Below, piece by piece: positions 8,579 through 17,903 of a stretch of 64,000 nucleotides of DNA. Each line of letters begins with the position of its first letter. The stretch's first letter is position 1. Origin of the DNA: Sphingopyxis sp. H115 (lineage in GTDB: Bacteria; Pseudomonadota; Alphaproteobacteria; Sphingomonadales; Sphingomonadaceae); assembly GCF_001468465.1 (NCBI RefSeq), contig NZ_LNSA01000010.1:62001-126000 (forward strand). The letters run 5' to 3'. A program made the translations under genes and the position numbers. A model generated the notes under the pieces. It was not told where the DNA came from and did not search any database. It worked only from the letters and a program-made list of their open reading frames with translations.

Positions 8579-9405
8579 CGATCGCGGCGGTGCTGTTCGA
8601 CTGGGCGGGAACGATGGTCGATTTCGGATCGCGCGCGCCGGTCGCGGCGATGCAGCGCGTGTTCACGGCGGCGGGCGTGCCGGTGAGCGACGCAGTGGTG
8701 CGGCGCTATATGGGGCAGGCGAAGCGCGAGCATGTCGAGGCAATGCTCGCCGAAGAGGATGTCGCGGCGCGCTGGCAACAGGCGCATGGCTCCGAATGGA
8801 CCAGTGCTGACGTCGACCGGCTGATGGACGAACTCGAACCCGCGATGGCGGCCGAGGCGGTCGCGACCGCGGCGCTGATCCCCGGCGCCCTCGACACCCT
8901 TGCGGCGTTGCGTGCGCGCGGCATCCGCGTCGGGTCGACGACCGGCTACACGCGCACGATGATGGCGGGCATCGTCCCGCGCGCGGCCGAGCAGGGCTAT
9001 GCGCCCGAGGTCATCGTCTGCGCGGGAGAGACCGCGGCGGGGCGCCCCGCGCCGCTGATGCTGTGGAAGGCGCTGGTCGAGATGGGTGTGTGGCCGGCTT
9101 GCCGCGCGGTGGCCATCGATGACGCCAATGTCGGTATCGAAGCGGGACGTCACGCCGGCTGCTGGACCGTCGGCGTTGCGGCCTCGGGCAATGGCATGGG
9201 ACTGTCGCTCGCCGATTACGCCGCGCTCAGCGATGACGAGCGGATGGCGCGCCTGCGCGGCGTGGCGGAGGGCTTCGCCGCCGCGGGCGCCGATGTTGTC
9301 GTACCGAGTGTCGCCGACTTGTCACAGGCGCTTGACATAATCGAGGCGCGCATCGCCACCGGGCTGCGCCCCGGTGACGAAGAATGCGCTTTCCTGCTCG
9401 ACTGA
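8575..9405 (+). CDS. phnX: Phosphonoacetaldehyde hydrolase (phosphonatase)
   Basis: This 276-residue HAD-superfamily enzyme has the nucleophile motif FDWAGT (D9) and the cap-domain lysine K50 in MGQAKREH, which forms the Schiff base with the substrate aldehyde in known PhnX. IDDANVG supplies the motif III acidic residues. It cleaves the C-P bond of phosphonoacetaldehyde to acetaldehyde and phosphate. It starts inside the stop of the oxidase gene, and the transporter gene follows 2 bases after its own stop, so all are likely one transcript. Confidence 0.92.
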   Translation: MTIAAVLFDWAGTMVDFGSRAPVAAMQRVFTAAGVPVSDAVVRRYMGQAKREHVEAMLAEEDVAARWQQAHGSEWTSADVDRLMDELEPAMAAEAVATAALIPGALDTLAALRARGIRVGSTTGYTRTMMAGIVPRAAEQGYAPEVIVCAGETAAGRPAPLMLWKALVEMGVWPACRAVAIDDANVGIEAGRHAGCWTVGVAASGNGMGLSLADYAALSDDERMARLRGVAEGFAAAGADVVVPSVADLSQALDIIEARIATGLRPGDEECAFLLD

Positions 9406-9407
9406 CG

Positions 9408-10700
9408 ATGGCCGCCGGCTCCCCGATCGCCGACAGCATGGCGCCTCCGCCTGCGCGCCCGCGCATCGATCCGGCGCTGCTGCTCGGCGCCGCCGCCGCT
9501 TTTGCGGTGTATCTGTCGATGTACGCCTTTCGCCGGCCCTTCGCCGCGGCATCCTATGACGATGTCACCGGCTGGAGCGCACTGCTCGATTTCAAGGTCG
9601 TGCTCGTGATCGCGCAGGTCGCGGGCTATGCGCTGTCCAAATTCGCCGGGATCAAGCTGATCGCCGAACTCGACGGACGGCGGCGAACCGCGGCGATCCT
9701 CGGGCTCATCGCCGTGTCGTGGGCCGCGCTCTTCCTGTTCGCGGTCGCGCCTTTGTGGCTCAAGATCGTCGCGCTCTTTTTGAATGGCCTGCCGCTCGGG
9801 CTGATCTGGGGGCTGGTGTTCAGTTACATCGAGGGGCGCCGCGCCTCCGAACTGCTCGGCGCGATCCTCTGCGCAAGCTTCATCGTCTCGTCGGGGCTGG
9901 TGAAGTCGGTCGCGGCGTGGCTGATGACCGGCTGGGGCGTCAGCGAATGGTGGATGCCCGCCGCAACCGGCGCGCTGTTTGCGCCGCTGCTGCTCGCCGC
10001 AACGCTTGGACTCGCGCGCATGCCGCCGCCCGACGCGCGCGACATCGCCGAACGGACCGAGCGCGCGCCGATGTTCCGCGACGAGCGGCGCGCCTTCCTG
10101 TCGCATTACGGGCTCGGAATCCTGCTTCTCGTCGGGTCTTATGTGTTGCTGACCGCGCTCCGCGACTTCCGCGACAATTTCGCCGCCGAACTCTGGGTCG
10201 AACTCGGCTATGCTGGGGTGTCGTCGGTCTTCACCCAAAGCGAGCTGCCGATCGCGGTGATCACGCTCGCCGCGCTCGCCAGCCTGATGCGCATCCGCGA
10301 CAACCGCCGGGCCCTGGCCGCGATGCACGCGATCACCGCGCTCGGTTTCGTGCTGATCGGGGTTGCGACCTTGCTGTTCCTCGCCGGGCTGATGACGCCG
10401 CTCGGCTGGATGATCGCCTCGGGGGCGGGGCTCTATCTAGCCTATACGCCTTTTAACGCGATGCTGTTCGACCGGCTCATCGCCGCCGCGCGCCAGCCGG
10501 GCCGCGCGGGCTTCCTCATCTATGTTGCCGACGCCGCGGGCTATGCCGGAAGCGTCATCCTGTTGCTGTTCCGCAACCTGTTCAGCGGCGATTTGCCTTG
10601 GCTCGACTTTTTCACGCGCGGCGCGCTTGTGACCTCGCTGGCCGGAACGGCGATGGTCACGGTCAGCGCACTATATTTCGCAAGAAAAATAAGGATCTGA
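9408..10700 (+). CDS. MFS-type transporter, DUF5690 family
   Basis: This roughly 430-residue membrane protein has about 12 hydrophobic segments and an MFS-like layout; it resembles DUF5690 proteins. The ATG at 9408 lies just after the phnX stop; an upstream in-frame ATG at 9384 would overlap phnX by 22 bases, and neither has a strong ribosome site. Its place in the cluster suggests inner-membrane uptake of the phosphonate or export of a product. The direction and substrate are inferred. Confidence 0.8.
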   Translation: MAAGSPIADSMAPPPARPRIDPALLLGAAAAFAVYLSMYAFRRPFAAASYDDVTGWSALLDFKVVLVIAQVAGYALSKFAGIKLIAELDGRRRTAAILGLIAVSWAALFLFAVAPLWLKIVALFLNGLPLGLIWGLVFSYIEGRRASELLGAILCASFIVSSGLVKSVAAWLMTGWGVSEWWMPAATGALFAPLLLAATLGLARMPPPDARDIAERTERAPMFRDERRAFLSHYGLGILLLVGSYVLLTALRDFRDNFAAELWVELGYAGVSSVFTQSELPIAVITLAALASLMRIRDNRRALAAMHAITALGFVLIGVATLLFLAGLMTPLGWMIASGAGLYLAYTPFNAMLFDRLIAAARQPGRAGFLIYVADAAGYAGSVILLLFRNLFSGDLPWLDFFTRGALVTSLAGTAMVTVSALYFARKIRI

Positions 10701-10874
10701 TCGCCCGGAATATTATGTCATTTTTATTACTATATTGCAGATAAGCCGTTCTTCAATTCATTATATTGCGTTGTGTCTATCGATGACATGCAGTCAATGA
10801 AGTAGAGGTTGAGCGCGGTCCATGGTCAAGGATGCGCGCTGCCAATGGGGCGGCGACCGATTCACGAGGCTCTC
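10701..10874 (+). promoter_or_regulatory. AT-rich promoter region of the TonB receptor
   Basis: The first 100 bases are far more AT-rich than the surrounding genes. They carry a dispersed 7-base inverted pair (ATGTCAT at 10715, ATGACAT at 10783). A GAGG ribosome site precedes the ATG at 10875. I infer a separate promoter for the receptor; the -35/-10 boxes are ambiguous. Confidence 0.35.
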
Positions 10875-13454
10875 ATGCACCGCTCCTTCCTCGCCGCACT
10901 CGCTTGCGGTACCATGCTCACCACTCCCGCCTTCGCCGAAGAGGCCGCGCTCGACGCGGCAGCGCCCGCCGATGAGATCGTCGTTACCGGCACGATCGTG
11001 GGCGCCGAGGCGCGCAGCCTCGATGCGCAGCGCCGCGCCGACAGCATCGTCAATGTCGTGTCGTCGGACGGCATCGGCCGCTTGCCCGATCGTAACGCCG
11101 CCGAAGCGGTGCAGCGTGTTCCCGGCGTCGCGATCGAGCGCGACCAGGGCGAGGGGCGCTTCGTCGCGGTGCGTGGGCTGCCGTCGCAGTGGAATTCGAC
11201 GCTGATCAACGGCAACCGTCTGCCGACCGCCGAGGAGGAAACGACGAGCCGTGCGACCGCATTCGACTTCTTCCCGTCCGAACTGATCGAGCAGGTCGTC
11301 GTCGCCAAGGCGATCACCCCCGACATGGAGGGCGACGCGATCGGCGGCGCGGTCAATTTCATCACCCGCACCGCGCCCGAGGACCGGACGATCCAGCTCA
11401 ACGCCGCGGGCGTCTACAGCGAAAAGGCTGGCAAGTTCGGCGGGATGTTCAGCGCGATGGTTGGCGACCGTTTCGGCGCCGACGACAAGTTCGGTTTCAT
11501 GCTCGCGGGCACTTATTATGCGCGCCACTGGGCGACCGACAATTTCGAACCGCGCCGCGGCGGCGACGCGATCGGCATCACCCGCCTCGAACTGCGCGAC
11601 TATACGGGCCTGCGCGAAACGATCGGGCTCAACGGCGCGGCCGAATATCGTTTCGACGACGGCGGCAAAATCTATGCGCGCGGCATCTACGGCAGCCTGA
11701 CCGACGACGAGACGCACTACAAGCATCGCATGAACTTCGCCTCGAACCGCGTCGAGGTGCAGCATATCTTCAACACGCTGATCACCCAGCTGAAGGGGGG
11801 CGAGATCGGCGGCGTGCATATGCTCGGCGGCGGCGAGGGTGGCGGCCAGTTCGACTGGAAGGTCGCGCACTACGACAATCTCTTCCGCTATGGCGATACG
11901 CCCGACGGCCGCGACAACAGCTATTTCGTCGTGCGGTTCGACCAGCGCAACGTCGGTTACACCGGGCTCGAGAACCGCGGTTCGGGCAATTATGCCTATA
12001 ATGAGGTCGACGGCGGCAGCGATCCGGCAAATGCCATCAGCGACCATCTGCCGGACGGCTTCCGCATGGACCCGGCGCTGACGCGGCTATCGAACGTTGA
12101 ACTCTACAAGATCCGTGTGAAAGAGAATGACCGCATCGTCGCCGAGGCGAACCTTAAGCTCCCCGCGAGCGACACGCTCGAACTCAAATTCGGCGCCAAA
12201 TATCGCGACAAGGTCCGCGACGCCTTTTTCGAGGATCTTTTCTACACGTGGAACCCGGCCGCCGGCCCCGTCCCGACGCTCGCCGACTTCGCGCTGATGA
12301 ATCAGCCCGGACGGAACCAGTTCCTCGACGAACTCAAGATCGGGTCGACCTACACGCCGCACTTTTCGCAGGTCGTGTCCGAACGCGACATCGTCGATTG
12401 GTATCTCGCCAACCGTGACAATTTGATCCTCGATACCGCGGGCTCGGCGACCGCCGAGAACGGCGGCGCACTCGGCCGCACCTTCCAGCTCAAGGAACGC
12501 ACCGCCGCGGGCTATGCGATGGCGACGTGGAAGCCGACCGACCAGTGGACGCTGCTCGGCGGCCTGCGGCTCGAAAATACCGATACCAAGGTTCGGGGGC
12601 GCGTCCTCGTCGACGGCGTTCTCGAACCCGAAGTGCAGTCGAACACTTATCTCGCGTGGCTGCCGTCGCTGCACCTCACCTTCCGCCCCGACCGCGACAC
12701 TGCGGTGCGCTTCGCCGCGACGCGCAGCTTCGCGCGCCCCGACTTCGGCGATCTCGCGCCGGGCGGCGCTTTCGTCGAAGCCGATCTTGAATTCAGCGGC
12801 GGCAATCCGCAGCTCAAGCCCACCTACTCGGCCAATTTCGACCTGTCGTTCGAACATTATTTCGGCAAGGCCGGGCTGATTTCGGCGGGCGCCTTCTATA
12901 AGCGGATCACCGATCCCATCTTCGATTCGCGCCGGATCGGCACGTTCCGCGGTATCGACGGCGTCGCCTTCCTGACCCCCGCGAACGGTCCTTCCGGGTC
13001 GCTCTACGGGTTCGAGATCACCGCGCAGGGCCAGTTCGACTTCCTGCCGGGCGCGCTCGCCAACTTCGGGGTCAATGCCAACTACACGCTGATGCGGTCG
13101 GACTTCACGCTGCCCGACGGACGCGATGTGCGACTGCCGCGCCAGGCGAACAATCTCGCTAATGTCGCGCTCTATTATGACGACGGTCGCTTCTCGTCGC
13201 GCATCGCGTGGAACTACAAGGGCGCGTTTATTGAGGAGTTCGGCGCGACCGCCGATCTCGACAGCTATTACGGCGACTATGCGAGCCTCGACCTGACGGT
13301 GAATTACGATGTGACGCCGAATTTCACCCTGTTCGGCGAGGCGAGCAATCTCACCAATTCGAAGCTGCACTATTATCTTGGCAAGAAGGATCGCCCGCTG
13401 CAGGTCGAATATTATGGCCCGCGCTTCATGCTCGGTGTGAAGGCGAAGCTCTGA
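10875..13454 (+). CDS. TonB-dependent outer membrane receptor
   Basis: This 859-residue protein starts at the ATG at 10875 behind a GAGG site. An in-frame ATG at 10809 is rejected because it would place 22 polar residues before a good signal peptide (residues 1-21, cut at AFA). A TonB-box-like EIVVTG is at about residue 36. A plug domain (about 55-165, with VQRVPGVAIERDQG) and a long beta-barrel follow, with typical aromatic-rich strands and YxxDFA-like sphingomonad features. It takes up a ligand through the outer membrane using TonB energy. Its position behind phnX suggests a phosphonate or phosphonate-bearing ligand, but sphingomonads have many such receptors, so that is tentative. Confidence 0.88.
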   Translation: MHRSFLAALACGTMLTTPAFAEEAALDAAAPADEIVVTGTIVGAEARSLDAQRRADSIVNVVSSDGIGRLPDRNAAEAVQRVPGVAIERDQGEGRFVAVRGLPSQWNSTLINGNRLPTAEEETTSRATAFDFFPSELIEQVVVAKAITPDMEGDAIGGAVNFITRTAPEDRTIQLNAAGVYSEKAGKFGGMFSAMVGDRFGADDKFGFMLAGTYYARHWATDNFEPRRGGDAIGITRLELRDYTGLRETIGLNGAAEYRFDDGGKIYARGIYGSLTDDETHYKHRMNFASNRVEVQHIFNTLITQLKGGEIGGVHMLGGGEGGGQFDWKVAHYDNLFRYGDTPDGRDNSYFVVRFDQRNVGYTGLENRGSGNYAYNEVDGGSDPANAISDHLPDGFRMDPALTRLSNVELYKIRVKENDRIVAEANLKLPASDTLELKFGAKYRDKVRDAFFEDLFYTWNPAAGPVPTLADFALMNQPGRNQFLDELKIGSTYTPHFSQVVSERDIVDWYLANRDNLILDTAGSATAENGGALGRTFQLKERTAAGYAMATWKPTDQWTLLGGLRLENTDTKVRGRVLVDGVLEPEVQSNTYLAWLPSLHLTFRPDRDTAVRFAATRSFARPDFGDLAPGGAFVEADLEFSGGNPQLKPTYSANFDLSFEHYFGKAGLISAGAFYKRITDPIFDSRRIGTFRGIDGVAFLTPANGPSGSLYGFEITAQGQFDFLPGALANFGVNANYTLMRSDFTLPDGRDVRLPRQANNLANVALYYDDGRFSSRIAWNYKGAFIEEFGATADLDSYYGDYASLDLTVNYDVTPNFTLFGEASNLTNSKLHYYLGKKDRPLQVEYYGPRFMLGVKAKL

Positions 13455-13486
13455 TCCCCGATTGGCGCTGCGCCAGCAGCGTGGCA

Positions 13487-13518
13487 CGCAGGCCCGCCGA
13501 TCATTTGGCGGGCCTGCG
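13487..13518 (+). terminator. Strong hairpin after the TonB receptor gene
   Basis: Twelve bases at 13487-13498 pair perfectly with 13507-13518 around an 8-base loop. No T-run follows. The hairpin lies between convergent genes and probably ends transcription or protects the 3' end. Confidence 0.6.
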
Positions 13519-13623
13519 AAGACCTGTAACATCCATGCTAGGGCTGCCGAGCGGTGGCTTTGAGCGTCTTTGTCCGACGGGGCCGCGGTGCGCCGACGGG
13601 CGCTGCGAGGCCCCGCCAGATGA

Positions 13624-14178
13624 TCATGCGGGAAGCAGAACGCCATCGATGACGTGTATCACCCCGTTCGACTGGAGAACATCGGCGGGACCGATCTTGG
13701 CCATGCCGCCCTTGGCGTCGCCGACATACCAGCTGCCGTCCTTCTCCCAGACAGTGAGCTTGGCGCCTTGCACCGTCGTGAGCATCGCCTTGCCGCCATT
13801 GGCCTTGGCCTGTGCGGCGATATCGGTCGCGGTCAGGCGGCCCGGCACGACATGATAGGTCAGGATACCCGTCAGCATCGCCTTGTTCTCGGGCTTGAGC
13901 AGAGTGTCGACGGTGCCGTCCGGAAGCTTGTTAAAGGCGGCGTTGGTCGGCGCAAAGACCGTGAACGGGCCAGCTCCCGAAAGCGTTTCGGCAAGGCCGG
14001 CGGCCTTGACCGCCGCGACGAGCGTCGTGTGATCCTTCGAATTGGCGGCATTTTCGACGATGGTCTTGGTCTCGTACATCGCGGCACCGCCGACCATCGG
14101 GTTCTTTGCAGTCGCAACCCCGCCGGCAAGCGCGAGCGCTGCGGCGGCGAGCGAAAGGGAGATACGGGAAACAGCCAT
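13624..14178 (-). CDS. Secreted fasciclin (FAS1) domain protein
   Basis: This 184-residue protein has a signal peptide (cut near residue 24, ATA) and one FAS1 domain over residues about 38-182. It shows the family H1 and H2 motifs (FTVFAPTNAAF and NGVIHVIDGVLLP). FAS1 proteins act in adhesion and surface interactions, and small secreted bacterial versions are often stress-induced. The gene is preceded by the stem-loop and TTCGAAAAGGA leader at 14186-14219. It is separated from crtI by about 400 bases and is probably its own transcript. Confidence 0.88.
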   Translation of the reverse strand: MAVSRISLSLAAAALALAGGVATAKNPMVGGAAMYETKTIVENAANSKDHTTLVAAVKAAGLAETLSGAGPFTVFAPTNAAFNKLPDGTVDTLLKPENKAMLTGILTYHVVPGRLTATDIAAQAKANGGKAMLTTVQGAKLTVWEKDGSWYVGDAKGGMAKIGPADVLQSNGVIHVIDGVLLPA

Positions 14179-14185
14179 TGCTCAT

Positions 14186-14219
14186 TCCTTTTCGAATATT
14201 CGTCCCGGGGGGATGGGAC
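14186..14219 (-). promoter_or_regulatory. Stem-loop plus TTCGAAAAGGA leader (copy 1)
   Basis: On the minus strand a hairpin (GTCCC at 14219-14215, GGGAC at 14206-14202) is followed by GAATATTCGAAAAGGA, whose AAGGA is the ribosome site, 7 bases before the fasciclin ATG. Closely similar leaders precede the genes at 32817 and 56368. Confidence 0.5.
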
Positions 14220-14582
14220 AGGGTGAAATTAGGCGTTCGGGCCCGGCGGGGCGACCTGTCCTTTGGGGCGGGTGATACGCACCGGATCGGGCGGCCCTGC
14301 ATAGCCAGGCGGGACCCGCCGCCTCGCTCTTGTTGACCGTCTTTCGGGAAGCCGGAGGGCGGCGGACCGGCCACTGACACTTCCCAACGAAAAGATTGGG
14401 CGGTGCGATTTGTCGTCACATCGCCCGGCGACGAGATATCACCGCCCCCGCCACGGCCAGACGTGGGTCGCAAGGCGCTGGCCGCCTGCAGAACCAGAGT
14501 GTGCGGATGCTTCGATCATCAGGTCATGGATCCCCCGCATCGTCCTGCGGCCCTGAAAATGTTTCGCGGGCGCATCGGCGTC
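14220..14582. other. Intergenic region upstream of the fasciclin gene, no gene seen
   Basis: This lies between the crtI stop and the fasciclin leader. I see no convincing gene or terminator. It presumably holds the fasciclin promoter, but no clear hexamers are visible. Confidence 0.4.
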
Positions 14583-16076
14583 TCAGGGTGTGCCGGTGCG
14601 GACGCCCAAATCGTCCAATATGAGGCTTGCCGTCGCTTTTGCGCTCGCCACGACGCCCGGAATACCCGCGCCAGGATGCGTGCCCGCTCCGGTGAAGTAG
14701 AGATTTGCGATGCGTGCGTCGCGGTTGTGGCCGCGAAAATAGGCGCTCTGCAGCAGCGACGGCGTCAAGCTGAAGGCACTTCCAAGATGCGCGGCGAGGT
14801 CCTGTTCGAAATCGGGGGGCGCATAATGGAATTGCGTCACAATCCTTTCGCCCAAATCGGGAATCAGGCGTCGCTCGATCTCAGCGACAATGCGCTTTGC
14901 CAGTTTCGGCCCTTCGACCTCCCAGTCGAGCGGCGCGTGACCGAGATGGGGAACGGGCGCAAGCGCATAGAAGCTGCTGTGGCCTGCGGGCGCGACGCCC
15001 GGATCGGTTGCACTTGGATGATGGAGGTAGAGCGAGAAATCGTCTGCGAGGGTGCCGTGAGTGTAGATATCGTCGAGGAGCCCGCGATAGCGCGGGCCGA
15101 ACAGGATCATATGGTGGGGTATGTCGGGAAAGCGGCCGCGCACACCGAAATGGAGGACGAAGAGACTTGGCGACCAACTCTTGCGTGCGAGGCGCTTTGC
15201 TTCGCTTTCCCCGCGCGGGTGCGCGAGAAGATCGCGGTAGCTGTGCATGAGATCGGCGTTCGAGGCGAGAAGATCGGCGCGCGCCGTAAAGCCGCTCTGC
15301 GTCGATATCCCCGCCACCCGGTCGCCTTCGGTTTCGATGCGGGCGACCGGATCGCCAAGCCTCAGCGTGCCGCCGAGACGCTCGAACAACGCGGCCATGC
15401 CGGCGACGAGCTGGTTGGTGCCGCCGCGTGCGTACCACACGCCGCCATCCTGCTCGAGCTTGTGGATGAGCGCATAGATGCTGCTCGTTGCCATCGGATT
15501 GCCGCCGACGAACAGGGTGTGGAAGGAGAGCGCCTCGCGCAGCTTCTCGCTCCGCACATGGCTGGCGACGGTTTTATAGACCGAGCGCCAGGCACGATGG
15601 CGCAGGAGCGCGGGCGTCGCCTTCAGCATCGAGCGAAAGTCGAGAAAGGGCACCGCCCCGAGCTTCACATAGCCTTCCTCGTAGACCGAGGCGGAATAGC
15701 CGAGAAAGCGCTCATATCCCGCCACATCGGCGGGATCGAGCGCGGCGATCTGACGGGCGAGCGCCGCCTTGTCGTTGCTATAATCGAAGGTCGATCCATC
15801 GGGCCAGCTCAACCGGTAAAAGGGGGAGATCGGAACGAGGTCGACATCGCGGTCGAGCCGCTGGCCGCTCAATTCCCAGAGCTGGGAAAGACAGGCCGGG
15901 TCGGTAATCACCGTGGGCCCGGCATCGAAGGTGAAGCCGTCCTTCTCGAAGACATAGGCGCGGCCGCCTGGTCTGTCGCGTGCTTCGACGAGGAGCGTGT
16001 CAAGGCCCGCCGACCGGAGACGGATGGCGAGGGCAAGGCCGCCGATACCGGCCCCGATAACGATCGCGCGCGTCAT
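14583..16076 (-). CDS. crtI: Phytoene desaturase
   Basis: This 497-residue flavoprotein has the N-terminal FAD motif VIGAGIGGLALAIRL followed by RPGGRAY. It also has the C-terminal CrtI signature GAGTHPGAGIPGVV and the usual length for the family. It introduces double bonds into 15-cis-phytoene in carotenoid synthesis at the inner membrane. The ATG at 16076 overlaps the stop of the upstream renalase-like gene (ATGA), so the two are translationally coupled. No crtB, crtY or crtZ lies nearby. The operon starts opposite a LOV-HTH photoreceptor, suggesting light control. Confidence 0.9.
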   Translation of the reverse strand: MTRAIVIGAGIGGLALAIRLRSAGLDTLLVEARDRPGGRAYVFEKDGFTFDAGPTVITDPACLSQLWELSGQRLDRDVDLVPISPFYRLSWPDGSTFDYSNDKAALARQIAALDPADVAGYERFLGYSASVYEEGYVKLGAVPFLDFRSMLKATPALLRHRAWRSVYKTVASHVRSEKLREALSFHTLFVGGNPMATSSIYALIHKLEQDGGVWYARGGTNQLVAGMAALFERLGGTLRLGDPVARIETEGDRVAGISTQSGFTARADLLASNADLMHSYRDLLAHPRGESEAKRLARKSWSPSLFVLHFGVRGRFPDIPHHMILFGPRYRGLLDDIYTHGTLADDFSLYLHHPSATDPGVAPAGHSSFYALAPVPHLGHAPLDWEVEGPKLAKRIVAEIERRLIPDLGERIVTQFHYAPPDFEQDLAAHLGSAFSLTPSLLQSAYFRGHNRDARIANLYFTGAGTHPGAGIPGVVASAKATASLILDDLGVRTGTP

Positions 16077-17017
16077 TGCGCTGCCCCGGCAGCTATCGCC
16101 GCGCCGAGGACGTGGCCGGACAGCCACGCATATTCGGCAAAGCCATGGTGGAGCCAGTCACCGCATGCTCCGAGACTGAGGGCAGGGTTCCAGAGCAGCT
16201 TCTGATCCTGTCCCGAGGGCTGCGCGAAGAGCCAGCGATGCGCTGAAATATGGCTTGGAGCGGGCATTTCGCGGCCAGCTGCCTTGCCGAGCTCGGCGAG
16301 GAGCGATGGCGCCACGCTCGCGCTGTCGCAGGAAAGATGCGCTTCGGACCAGGCCCAGTCGGCTTGCACGACCCACCGCTCGCCCGGCGCCCGCCCGGGC
16401 TTCGCGCTGTCTCGCGCGGCGGTCGCGAGGAAACCGGCGCCGCGGAGGAAATCGGGGAGCTCGTCGATTTGCTGGTCGAAAGCGAGCATCCCGGTCCAGC
16501 AGGGATTATAGCGAACCGACATGGCCGCGCGCGCCATTTCGAAATCATGGAGTGAAAGAAGCGGCGCTGCCTGCTCGGCGGGAATAGCGATCACCGCCGC
16601 ATCATATGTCCCGAGACGTTTGGCCTCGCTCTGGAGCGTCCAGCCAGCGCGAGATTTGGTCAGGGCGGTGACAGGGCGCGACAGACGGACGTCGAGATCG
16701 TCGGCGAGTGCCTTCAGCGGTGCGGTCATAGTCGGTGTGCCGACCCAGCTGTCTGCGCCCGCCGCCGGCCAACGCGCGGCAAGCCCCGCCGTTTCCCAGG
16801 CGGCAACGAGCCTCGTAAAGCCTTCGGAGCGCGCGGTGAAATGCGTTGCGCCATGATCGAAGGTGACCTCGGGGCGGGCCGGATCCGCGCGGCGGGTCGC
16901 GAGGCGGCCGCCGACGCCGCGGGATTTGTCAAAGAGGGTCGCTTCCAGTCCGGCATCGCGCAGTCGTCTGGCGCAGGCGAGCCCGGCGATGCCGGCTCCG
17001 ATGATCGCAACTCGCAT
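16073..17017 (-). CDS. Renalase-like NAD(P)/FAD-dependent oxidoreductase
   Basis: This 314-residue protein begins with IIGAGIAGLACARRL and RGVGGRLATRR, the dinucleotide motif and GGR-type motif of renalase-like amine-oxidase-superfamily flavoproteins. It ends with the FAD-contact segment LGACGDWLHHGFAEYAWLSG. The ATG at 17017 is chosen because the family starts a few residues before the GxGxxG; the in-frame extension to 17182 has no family-like sequence. Such flavoproteins recur in bacterial light-induced gene sets with photolyases. The substrate is unknown. It is coupled to crtI downstream. Confidence 0.82.
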   Translation of the reverse strand: MRVAIIGAGIAGLACARRLRDAGLEATLFDKSRGVGGRLATRRADPARPEVTFDHGATHFTARSEGFTRLVAAWETAGLAARWPAAGADSWVGTPTMTAPLKALADDLDVRLSRPVTALTKSRAGWTLQSEAKRLGTYDAAVIAIPAEQAAPLLSLHDFEMARAAMSVRYNPCWTGMLAFDQQIDELPDFLRGAGFLATAARDSAKPGRAPGERWVVQADWAWSEAHLSCDSASVAPSLLAELGKAAGREMPAPSHISAHRWLFAQPSGQDQKLLWNPALSLGACGDWLHHGFAEYAWLSGHVLGAAIAAGAAQ

Positions 17018-17218
17018 CAGGCTGCCGGCCCGCGGCCACGAGCGTCGCGCCGGCGATGGCCGGACTCGGCCCCAACGACGACAAGCCCGTTCCATGCGCG
17101 AGGCGCCAGGGGTATTATTTTCCGGTTCGTCGCAATTGTCATCGACGCAGGCTTGCATGAGCGAGGGGAAGTGTCGCAACATGTCCCTTGGGGCACCCGG
17201 GAGAGCAGGCGGTACATT
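17018..17218. promoter_or_regulatory. Divergent control region between the flavoprotein/crtI operon and the LOV-HTH gene
   Basis: This 201-base spacer holds both promoters and is the natural place for autoregulation by the LOV-HTH protein. A GGGAGAGCAGG purine stretch at 17200-17210 may serve as ribosome site for 17219. I could not identify an EL222-type operator by eye. Confidence 0.4.
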
Positions 17219-17806
17219 ATGTCATTGAAGACAATGATCGCGGCTAGCCCGATCGCCGCGGTGATCAGCGATCCCCGCCTGCCTGATAATCCGATCGTCG
17301 AATGCAATTCTGCCTTCTCGGCGCTCACCGGCTATGCCGCTGACGAAATCCTTGGACGAAACTGCCGCTTTCTTGCCGGTCCTGGCACCGAACCGGAACT
17401 GACCGAGACCTTGCGTGCCTCCATCCGCGAGGAAAGGCCGGCGCTGGTCGAAATCCTCAACTACCGCAAGGACGGAACGCCCTTTCGCAATGCCGTGTTG
17501 GTGGCGCCAATCTTTGGCCCCGGCGGGACCCTTGAATATTTTCTCGGCTCGCAAATCGAGGTCGACGAAGCCGGCGAAGCGGTCGGGGGGCGGAGCGCGC
17601 GGGCGCGCGCCCAGATCGAGGCGCTCTCGCCGCGGCAGCGCGAGGTGCTGAAGCTGATGGCGAACGGACAGCTCAACAAACAGATCGCGTTCACGCTTTC
17701 CCTGTCGGAACGGACCATCAAGATGCACCGCGCTGCGCTGCTGCGCGCGCTTGGCGTCGAAACGACAGCCGATGCGATCCGGCTTGCGGTCGAGGCGGGC
17801 TTCTAG
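17219..17806 (+). CDS. LOV-HTH blue-light transcription regulator (EL222-like)
   Basis: This 195-residue protein has an N-terminal LOV/PAS domain (residues about 5-117) with the photoactive GRNCRFLAG motif; C49 is the flavin adduct cysteine. A short linker and a LuxR-type HTH (about 128-190, LSPRQREVLKLMANG...SERTIKMHRAALLRAL) follow. The domain order and size match EL222 of Erythrobacter, in which blue light breaks the LOV-HTH contact so the protein dimerises on DNA and activates transcription. It diverges from the renalase-like/crtI operon and is followed by an SDR gene. Control of the flanking genes by light is inferred from position. Confidence 0.92.
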   Translation: MSLKTMIAASPIAAVISDPRLPDNPIVECNSAFSALTGYAADEILGRNCRFLAGPGTEPELTETLRASIREERPALVEILNYRKDGTPFRNAVLVAPIFGPGGTLEYFLGSQIEVDEAGEAVGGRSARARAQIEALSPRQREVLKLMANGQLNKQIAFTLSLSERTIKMHRAALLRALGVETTADAIRLAVEAGF

Positions 17807-17903
17807 GCACGCTCCACTTCCCTTTGAGGCATATGGGATATCGAGCCGCCGCAGATTAGGCGTTGGGAGGCCGAAGCGACTTCTTGGCCGGGAGAGGCAG
17901 CAT

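Noticed and set aside
16841..17218. An N-terminal extension of the LOV-HTH protein to 16841
   Set aside because: The extra 126 residues overlap the divergent flavoprotein gene and look like a shadow; the LOV fold begins right after the ATG at 17219.
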